From: Paracoccaceae bacterium
Lineage (GTDB): Bacteria > Pseudomonadota > Alphaproteobacteria > Rhodobacterales > Rhodobacteraceae
Reading direction: 5' to 3'
Assembly (NCBI GenBank): GCA_947461435.1
Contig: CANHLE010000011.1
Location: 1-59,941 of the forward strand
Length of the DNA stretch: 59,941 nt
The notes under the pieces were generated by a model. The model was not told where the DNA came from and made no database searches. It worked only from the letters and a program-made list of their open reading frames with translations. Shown piece after piece: positions 54,390 to 59,941 of this stretch; the stretch's first letter is position 1, and each line of letters opens with the position of its first letter. Position numbers and translations under genes: made by a program.

Positions 54390-55898
54390 ATGAAAAAGTC
54401 AGTACTTATTGGGTCCACCGCCCTTGTATTTCTTATGTCTGGCGCCGCCGCGTTCGCCGACGTAACGCCCGAAGAAGTTTGGGAAAACTGGAAAGCGACT
54501 GCCACACAGGGCGGCACGACGATTACCACCCAAAGCGAAGAGCGCGATGGTGACAGCTTAGTGATCACCGGGGTTTCCATGGCGTCTTCTGCCGATCCTG
54601 CCGCAGTAAGCGAAGGCACGATCGACGAAATCGTGCTAACCGACCTTGGGGACGGAACGGTTGAGATTACGCAATCGGAAAGTTATTCAATGGTCGTCAC
54701 CACACCCGCGATGGACGGCGTTGAACCGCCCGTCGCGCAAACGATCACGGTATCCGTAACGGCGCCGGGGGCCTCCACGATCGTTTCGGGCACCGTCGAT
54801 GCAATGTCATATGATTTTACCTTGCCCTCATTGGAGGCCTCAGTCGTCAGTGCGGCAGATGCGCCGGATCCGGTAGATGTCAAGGTATCGGCTGTAAACG
54901 CCGTCGGCTCTTATCTGGTAGAGGGAACCGAACCGCTGACGATCAGCGGTACCTTCGGCGCCGATAGCATGGCCGTAGCAATCAAGGGCAAGGACGCGGC
55001 TGCAACAACCGACGTCGACATGACAGCGGCCATCGGGGCGATTGAAACAACCTTTGATGCGGTCATTCTGGACCAGGCCAAGATGGAAGATGTGGGCGCG
55101 GCGATCGCAGAAGGTTTTGGTTTTCACTTTGATACCAGCTATGGCGCGACGTCTTTCACTCTGAATGTGGTTGAAGCGGGCGCTCCAACTGCAATTAGCG
55201 GCGGCCTTGACAGCGGGTCGGCCAAATTCGGGATGGATAGCACCGCCTTTACCTACCAAACTGGTTCCACAGGTTTGAATGTCACGGTCTCGGGCGCAGA
55301 CATTCCCTTCCCGGAAGTGAAACTTGCGATAGGCGAAAGCGGATTTGGCCTGTCAATGCCCACAACGCCGAGTGATGAGCCCGCCGATTTCAGCTTTTTG
55401 GCAAAGATTGTCGACCTGTCGATTTCTGACGAAATCTGGGGCATGCTGGACCCGGGCGCGGCATTGCCGCATGATCCGGCCTCGGTGATCATCGACGGAA
55501 AAGGAACCGCCAAGGTCACGGCCAATATTTTTGCTCAGGATATGATGGAAACAGGCGCGCCTCCCGGGGAGCTTTTGTCTTTTGACTTGACGCAGCTTTT
55601 GGCCAAGGTTGCCGGGGCCGAATTGACGGGGACGGGTGCCTTCACCTTTGACAACACAGACTTGACCACCTTCAGCGGGATGCCCGCGCCGACAGGCAAG
55701 ATTGATCTGAAAGTCACCGGCGCGAATACGCTGATGGATTCCTTGATCGCCATGGGCATGATGACCCAAGAAGATGCGATGGGCGCGCGCATGATGTTGT
55801 CCATGTTCGCAAATCCCGGCGCAGGGGCTGATGAATTCAATTCGGTTTTGGAATTCAAGGACAAAGGCTTTTTCGCCAACGGTCAACGCCTGCAGTAA
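54390..55898 (+). CDS. DUF2125 family exported protein
   Basis: A 502-residue acidic exported protein. A signal peptide (MKKSVLIGSTALVFLMSGAAAFA) is followed by long beta-repeat sequence rich in Asp, Thr, Val and Gly (for example GTIDEIVLTDLGDGTVEITQ, SGTFGADSMAVAIKGKD), as in DUF2125 proteins. These are widespread in Rhodobacteraceae and of unknown function. The repetitive beta strands resemble lipid-transport AsmA/YdbH-like folds, but this is only a resemblance. ATG 54390 is used, with GAGG nine bases upstream. Confidence 0.82.
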   Translation: MKKSVLIGSTALVFLMSGAAAFADVTPEEVWENWKATATQGGTTITTQSEERDGDSLVITGVSMASSADPAAVSEGTIDEIVLTDLGDGTVEITQSESYSMVVTTPAMDGVEPPVAQTITVSVTAPGASTIVSGTVDAMSYDFTLPSLEASVVSAADAPDPVDVKVSAVNAVGSYLVEGTEPLTISGTFGADSMAVAIKGKDAAATTDVDMTAAIGAIETTFDAVILDQAKMEDVGAAIAEGFGFHFDTSYGATSFTLNVVEAGAPTAISGGLDSGSAKFGMDSTAFTYQTGSTGLNVTVSGADIPFPEVKLAIGESGFGLSMPTTPSDEPADFSFLAKIVDLSISDEIWGMLDPGAALPHDPASVIIDGKGTAKVTANIFAQDMMETGAPPGELLSFDLTQLLAKVAGAELTGTGAFTFDNTDLTTFSGMPAPTGKIDLKVTGANTLMDSLIAMGMMTQEDAMGARMMLSMFANPGAGADEFNSVLEFKDKGFFANGQRLQ

Positions 55899-55920
55899 CT
55901 TGAACGTTTGATGAACTTTG

Positions 55921-55949
55921 GGCCGCCCGGGAAAATCCTTTGGGCGGCC
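55921..55949 (+). terminator. Possible terminator hairpin after the DUF2125 gene
   Basis: Perfect 8-bp inverted repeat GGCCGCCC/GGGCGGCC with a 13-base spacer, 23 bases after the stop. There is no T tract, so it is a weak candidate; it could also slow or protect the transcript end. Confidence 0.3.
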
Positions 55950-56010
55950 TGCGCTTGCAAGCGGCCCGTGTCCGCGCCATATCGGAACCGACACCTGAAC
56001 TGGATATGAC

Positions 56011-57354
56011 ATGACACCCTCGCTTTCTGATCTGACGCAATCCTTGCTGGACGAAGCCAGCAAGGCCGGGGCCGATAGTGCTGATGCCTTGGCGGTATCG
56101 GGCCGGTCTTTGTCGATTTCAACCCGAGCCGGCGTGCTGGAGCAGGCCGAGCGGTCAGAAACGATTGAAATTGGACTCCGCGTGTTTGTAGGTAACCGTC
56201 AGGCCTGTGTTTCAGCATCTGATGTCTCGCTGCGGACGAGGACGCAACTGGCAGAACGTGCGGTCGCGATGGCGCGCGAAGCCCCGGAAGACCGGTTTGC
56301 TGGCCTTGCAGAACCGGCGCAGTTGACCACCTCTTTTGATGTGGACGCGCTGGATCTGGTGGATCCAGCGGCAGACCCGGTGGCATCTGAATTGCAAGAA
56401 GATGCCCGGCGCGCAGAAGCTGCCGCGATGGAAAATGACGGTATCGTTCAATGTGAAAGCGGTGCAGGTTGGGGGCGGCAAGATATTCATCTGGCGGCCT
56501 CCAATGGATTCGCAGGCGGGTATGGGCGATCTTCCAGATCCACATCTCTTGTCGCCTTTACTGGTGAAGGCACTGGGATGGAACGGGACTGGGCAGGCGA
56601 AAGCCGCATATACGCTGCCGATCTGCCCCCACCCGAAGAGATTGGCCGAAAGGCGGCCGAACGGGCTTTGGCCCGTCATGGCGCGACAAAGCCGCCAACA
56701 GGTGTCTTTTCGATCCTGTTTGACGAACGGGTCGCCTCGAGCCTGATCGGCCATTTGCTGCAGGCCGTAAACGGCGAAGCCGTGGCGCGCGGCGCCAGTT
56801 GGGCCCGCGATCTGCTGGGCCTGCAAGTGCTGCCCAAGGGCTTTTCGCTGATTGAAAATCCGCATCGGGCCCGTATCTCTGCCTCACGGCCCTTTGATGC
56901 AGAAGGTCTGCCCACTCAGCGCCGACTGATCGTCGATAACGGGATGCTGACCGGGTGGACGCTGGATCTGGCCACGGCGCGCAGGCTTGGCATGGCGTCC
57001 ACGGGCAATGCCTCGAGGGGAACGGGGGCACCGCCATCGCCATCGACAACGAACATCGATCTGACCTTGGGTACCGAAACACCGGCGTCTTTGCTGGCAG
57101 GTATGGGCACCGGGCTTTTGGTTACATCGATGATCGGGTCGACCATCAACCCGACAACGGGCGACTATTCCCGCGGTGCAGCCGGATTTTGGGTGGAGAA
57201 TGGCGAGATTCGTCATCCAGTGAACGAATGCACCATCGCCGGTAATCTGCGCGATATGTTGACGCGCATGATCCCCGCCAATGACACGAGGGCGCATTTG
57301 TCAACGCGGGTCCCCTCGATCTTGATCGAAGGGATGACTCTTGCCGGAAAATGA
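56011..57354 (+). CDS. pmbA: TldD/PmbA family metalloprotease-like protein
   Basis: A 447-residue PmbA (TldE)-type protein that pairs with TldD, acting in antibiotic-peptide maturation and proteolysis of unfolded peptides. Recognisable parts are the N-terminal SGRSLSISTRAGVLEQAERSE, IGLRVFVGNRQACVSASDV, the GHLLQAVNGEAVARGASW stretch and the C-terminal STIDPTTGDYSRGAAGFWVENG-like segment (TTGDYSRGAAGFWVENGEI). No TldD partner in the window. Its end overlaps the next start by 14 bases. Confidence 0.92.
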   Translation: MTPSLSDLTQSLLDEASKAGADSADALAVSGRSLSISTRAGVLEQAERSETIEIGLRVFVGNRQACVSASDVSLRTRTQLAERAVAMAREAPEDRFAGLAEPAQLTTSFDVDALDLVDPAADPVASELQEDARRAEAAAMENDGIVQCESGAGWGRQDIHLAASNGFAGGYGRSSRSTSLVAFTGEGTGMERDWAGESRIYAADLPPPEEIGRKAAERALARHGATKPPTGVFSILFDERVASSLIGHLLQAVNGEAVARGASWARDLLGLQVLPKGFSLIENPHRARISASRPFDAEGLPTQRRLIVDNGMLTGWTLDLATARRLGMASTGNASRGTGAPPSPSTTNIDLTLGTETPASLLAGMGTGLLVTSMIGSTINPTTGDYSRGAAGFWVENGEIRHPVNECTIAGNLRDMLTRMIPANDTRAHLSTRVPSILIEGMTLAGK

Positions 57355-58126
57355 CGGCAACAGCGATCTGGCCCTTTTGGTTCGGGCAGCAAAAGGGGCG
57401 GGCGAGATTGCCATGCGCTTTTGGCGAAATGCCCCGAAGGCGTGGGAAAAGGATGACAACGCGGGGCCCGTGACTGAGGCAGACCTTGCGGTGAATGAAT
57501 ATCTGGAAGGCGTGCTGCGCCCGGCAAGGCCAACTTACGGTTGGTTGTCCGAAGAAAGCCCCGATTCACCGGCGCGCTTAGAAAGCGAACGAGTGTTCAT
57601 CATCGATCCTATCGATGGGACTCGCGCTTTCATCGCGGGTGACCGTCCCTTTGCCAATGCTTTGGCCGTGGCCCACAAGGGCGTTGTCATGGCGGCCGTC
57701 GTGTTTCTGCCGGCTCTTGATAAACTCTATTCGGCCAGTTCCGTGGGGATTGCAAAATTGAACGGCGTCCCTTTGCGCGCAAGCCCTGCAACGATGCCTA
57801 ACGGCGCGCGCATCTTGACCGGCAAACCAAGTCTGGCGCCGCAGTTCTGGGTTGGCCCACCCCCGTTGATTGATCGGCACTTTCGTCCGTCCTTGGCTTA
57901 CCGGTTATGCTTGGTGGCCGATGGCAGCTTTGACGGTGTCCTAAGCTTTCGGCAGTGCTGGGAATGGGACATTGCTGCTGGGGCGCTGATTGCCCAGCGC
58001 GCCGGGGCTTTGGTCACAGCGACAAAAGGGACACCGCTGACGTTCAATGGCGCAGATCCGCGGAGCTCGGGGCTGTGGTCCGCACCGCCGGCCCTTCATT
58101 CTGCGCTCATCTCCCAAATGGCCTGA
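57341..58126 (+). CDS. 3'(2'),5'-bisphosphate nucleotidase/inositol monophosphatase family (CysQ-like)
   Basis: A 261-residue metal-dependent phosphatase of the IMPase superfamily. LSEESPD is the first metal site, DPIDGTRAFIAG the core DPxDGT motif, and WEWDIAAGALIAQRAG the WDxAAG motif. These proteins dephosphorylate inositol 1-phosphate or PAP, and only biochemical work would tell them apart. The TTG start 57341 gives MPENDGNSD and has GAAGGG about eight bases upstream. No ATG fits. The gene ends at the strong terminator at 58146. Confidence 0.87.
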   Translation: MPENDGNSDLALLVRAAKGAGEIAMRFWRNAPKAWEKDDNAGPVTEADLAVNEYLEGVLRPARPTYGWLSEESPDSPARLESERVFIIDPIDGTRAFIAGDRPFANALAVAHKGVVMAAVVFLPALDKLYSASSVGIAKLNGVPLRASPATMPNGARILTGKPSLAPQFWVGPPPLIDRHFRPSLAYRLCLVADGSFDGVLSFRQCWEWDIAAGALIAQRAGALVTATKGTPLTFNGADPRSSGLWSAPPALHSALISQMA

Positions 58127-58145
58127 TACGGCTTCAAAGGAGAAA

Positions 58146-58184
58146 GGCCGCGCTGTTTCCAGCGCGGCCCTTTGGAATTTTTTT
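58146..58184 (+). terminator. Strong intrinsic terminator after the CysQ-like gene
   Basis: Perfect 10-bp stem GGCCGCGCTG/CAGCGCGGCC (58146-58155 and 58160-58169), TTTC loop, then seven Ts at 58178-58184. The convergent helicase gene ends 6 bases beyond, so it may also act weakly on the minus strand. Confidence 0.88.
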
Positions 58185-58189
58185 AGACT

Positions 58190-59941
58190 TTAGACCTTTG
58201 GACGCTTTGGCGGAACGAACCGCTTTGACGTGTCAGAGGCGCTGACCCTGGGCGCTGCAGGCTTTGCCGACTTTGCGGCATACGGCTTTTTGCCGTCTGC
58301 GGTGTGGCTTTTGAACCCAGCCGCTTTTCCGGCCGGGGCGTCGCGCTTGACGTAAGGACGCGCATCGTCCCCCTTGGGCGCATAGGTGCGCTTGGTGTCG
58401 CGGTCGCCCTCGCTGCGCGGTTTAAAACCGGTTCCTTCGGCCGCATGACTTTTGAACCCGGTTGAGCGGGCGGGTTTGTCCGCAGATCCGCCATGCGACT
58501 TAAATCCGGCCGAACGGGGGGCTGCTTTGGCATCGGGGCTCCACCGCGGCTTCGGCGCTTCGCCTTCACTGCTACGCGGGGCATAAGGCTTGCGGTCACT
58601 GTCCTCACGCTTGGCATAGGGCTTGGCAGAACCTTCCGCACGGGGGGCATAGGGCTTGCGCTCAGCGCCGTCGCGAGGGGCATAAGGCTTGCGCGGCGCA
58701 TCCTCATCTCGTTTGGCATAGGGCTTGTCGCCGGCAGCACGGGGCGCATAGGGTTTGCGGTCAGAATCTTCGCGCGGCGCATAAGGTTTTGGTGCGGCGG
58801 TTTCTCGTGGCGCATAGGCCCGCGGTGCCTCGGCCTCGCTGTCCTCGACAATTCGGGCAGGCTTCGGCGTATAGGCAGGCTTTTCCGCCCGAACTGGGCG
58901 CTCGGCACGTTCCGCGCGTTCTGGCCGGTCGGAACTGCGGGCCGGGGCCTTGCGCGGAGCGGGACGGGCATCAGCCCGGTCGACATCGGGTGCAGCCGCC
59001 AGCTTTTCCATATGCAGGTCTGTGTCCAACTCGGTCACTTGCTGAAAGCGGCCAGCTTGAATTTCAAGGATCTGCACAAAGGTTTCGTCTTGCTTCACAC
59101 GAATTGCCCCGATGGAATCCTTGGTGATGCCTCCCGCTTCGCAAATCTTGGGCAAGAGCCAACGCGCTTCGGCGCGGCCCGTGTGGCCGACCGACAGGCG
59201 GAACCAGACGGAGGGGCCGAACTCGCCCCTTTCGCGGGCCGGCACAGCGGCGGGCGGCGGCAAGGAATCAGACAAGACTTCTGGGGCAGAACGGCCTTCG
59301 CGCCACAGACGAACAAAGGCGGCCGCGACTTGTTCCGGGCCATAGCGTTCCAGCAACGCGCCGGCCATTTCGGCCTCTTCGCCGGGGGCATCGGCCAAAG
59401 TCGCGTGTTCCAGCACGCGCATATCTTCACGCGCCTGAACCTCATCAGCGCCGGGGGCTTTGCCCCAATCGGCCGTCACTTTTGCCCCTGCCAGCAACCG
59501 TTGCGCTTTGCGCGCTTCGGCGGGCGGTACGATTAGGGCCGACACACCCTTGCGTCCGGCACGGCCGGTTCGGCCCGACCGGTGCAGCAAGGTTTCGGAG
59601 TTGGATGGCAAATCGAAATGCACGACCAATTCAAGACCGGGCAGATCGATTCCACGAGCGGCCACATCCGTGGCGATGCAAACCCGGGCGCGTCCGTCGC
59701 GCAGCGCCTGCAAAGCATGCGTGCGTTCGGCCTGGCTTAACTCGCCCGACAGCGCGACAACCTGGAATCCCCGGTTGGCCATGCGGGCATACAAATGGCT
59801 GACATTGGCCCGGGTCTTGCAAAAGACGATGGCTGTCCGCGCCTCGTAAAAGCGCAGCAGATTGAAGATAGCCGGTTCCTTATCGCGCGATGCAACCGAC
59901 AATGCGCGATATTCGATATCGACGTGCTGGCGTGCTTCGCC
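58190..59941 (-). CDS. DEAD-box RNA helicase, C-terminal part (partial at window edge)
   Basis: The frame is open to 59941, so the N-terminal RecA domain is missing from the window. The visible 583 residues contain the second RecA-like helicase domain (AIVFCKTRANVSHLYARM, motif V ATDVAARGIDLPGLELVV, motif VI HRSGRTGRAGRKG), then a DbpA/CsdA-type RNA-binding region (FGPSVWFRLSVGHTGRAEARW), and a long basic, disordered tail of KPYAPR and GFKSH repeats ending PPKRPKV. The first visible residues are GEARQHVDIEYRAL. CsdA-like proteins unwind rRNA in ribosome assembly, especially in cold. Confidence 0.95.
   Translation of the reverse strand, partial: GEARQHVDIEYRALSVASRDKEPAIFNLLRFYEARTAIVFCKTRANVSHLYARMANRGFQVVALSGELSQAERTHALQALRDGRARVCIATDVAARGIDLPGLELVVHFDLPSNSETLLHRSGRTGRAGRKGVSALIVPPAEARKAQRLLAGAKVTADWGKAPGADEVQAREDMRVLEHATLADAPGEEAEMAGALLERYGPEQVAAAFVRLWREGRSAPEVLSDSLPPPAAVPARERGEFGPSVWFRLSVGHTGRAEARWLLPKICEAGGITKDSIGAIRVKQDETFVQILEIQAGRFQQVTELDTDLHMEKLAAAPDVDRADARPAPRKAPARSSDRPERAERAERPVRAEKPAYTPKPARIVEDSEAEAPRAYAPRETAAPKPYAPREDSDRKPYAPRAAGDKPYAKRDEDAPRKPYAPRDGAERKPYAPRAEGSAKPYAKREDSDRKPYAPRSSEGEAPKPRWSPDAKAAPRSAGFKSHGGSADKPARSTGFKSHAAEGTGFKPRSEGDRDTKRTYAPKGDDARPYVKRDAPAGKAAGFKSHTADGKKPYAAKSAKPAAPRVSASDTSKRFVPPKRPKV
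58307..58507 (-). repeat. GFKSH-type low-complexity repeat in helicase tail
   Basis: Within the helicase coding region, GFKSH or GFKPR recurs four times (codons for AGFKSHGGS, TGFKSHAAE, TGFKPRSEG, AGFKSHTAD) spaced by 12-40 residues. Gly/Ser/Ala/Lys-rich and predicted disordered. It is coding repeat, not a mobile element. Confidence 0.8.
58574..58827 (-). repeat. KPYAPR repeat in helicase tail
   Basis: About eight imperfect copies of YAPR or KPYAPR/KPYAKR, spaced 7-13 residues apart (for example PKPYAPREDSDRKPYAPRAA), give a tyrosine- and arginine-rich tail. Such Tyr/Arg-spaced tails promote RNA binding and phase separation in other RNA helicases, an inference here. Confidence 0.85.

Overview
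The window is a gene-dense, GC-rich stretch of an alphaproteobacterial chromosome, most probably a marine Rhodobacteraceae/Roseobacter-group bacterium. The evidence is a set of family-typical genes and orders: heparinase II/III-purH-lspA-DUF3035-M16 peptidases, DUF6478, DUF2125, a PrtD/PrtE-type type I exporter, accD-folC, and an MbfA iron exporter with an Irr-type box. I placed about 60 protein genes. I saw no rRNA, tRNA, CRISPR array, insertion sequence or phage gene.

Layout. 1-5948 (minus) is one long operon: heparinase-like protein, purH, lspA, a DUF3035 lipoprotein and two M16 peptidases, the last cut by the window start. 6177-10981 (plus) is a carbohydrate-flavoured accessory block: an 819-residue SGNH plus glycosidase-like protein, a family 2 glycosyltransferase and a PAPS-type sulfotransferase, the last with visibly lower GC. 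11193-18838 holds metabolic and repair genes (threonine-dehydratase-like, LOG, HAD, rsmD, ferredoxin reductase, peroxiredoxin, pterin dehydratase, DUF482, GDPD, RidA). 18920-21975 is a type I secretion pair without a visible substrate gene. 22130-25716 is envelope maintenance (mlaA, mlaC, PBP1A). 25890-27851 is the nitrogen module glnK-amtB with a palindrome upstream and a strong terminator downstream.

28212-31137 (minus) is a compact operon of 3-mercaptopyruvate sulfurtransferase, aspartate/aromatic aminotransferase and an EamA exporter. It could together desulfurate cysteine and export a product. 31310-36104 holds dapA, a second EamA gene, smpB, a small glycine-zipper protein and a lytic transglycosylase. 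36115-39658 has two tandem paralogous EamA genes and a MnmC enzyme split into two divergent genes. 39739-44087 holds map, a CinA-like protein, a GNAT, an OmpA-domain protein and a LysR regulator. 44288-46192 holds three Rhodobacteraceae-type proteins of unknown function.

46465-48644 is accD-folC. 48722-51141 pairs a TetR regulator with the divergent mbfA iron exporter and a translationally coupled iodotyrosine-deiodinase-like flavoprotein. 51122-54300 (minus) is lrgA-lrgB-FMN reductase and an SDR-crotonase pair. 54390-58126 has a DUF2125 protein, pmbA and a CysQ/inositol-phosphatase-like gene ending at a strong terminator. 58190 to the end is the C-terminal two thirds of a DEAD-box RNA helicase with a long basic repeat tail.

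The most interesting places are the Irr-like box at mbfA and its flavoprotein partner, the SGNH/glycosidase-GT-sulfotransferase block, the cysteine-desulfuration/export operon, the glnK upstream palindrome and the small glycine-zipper protein beside smpB. None is proven to be a new system. They are ranked in the findings.
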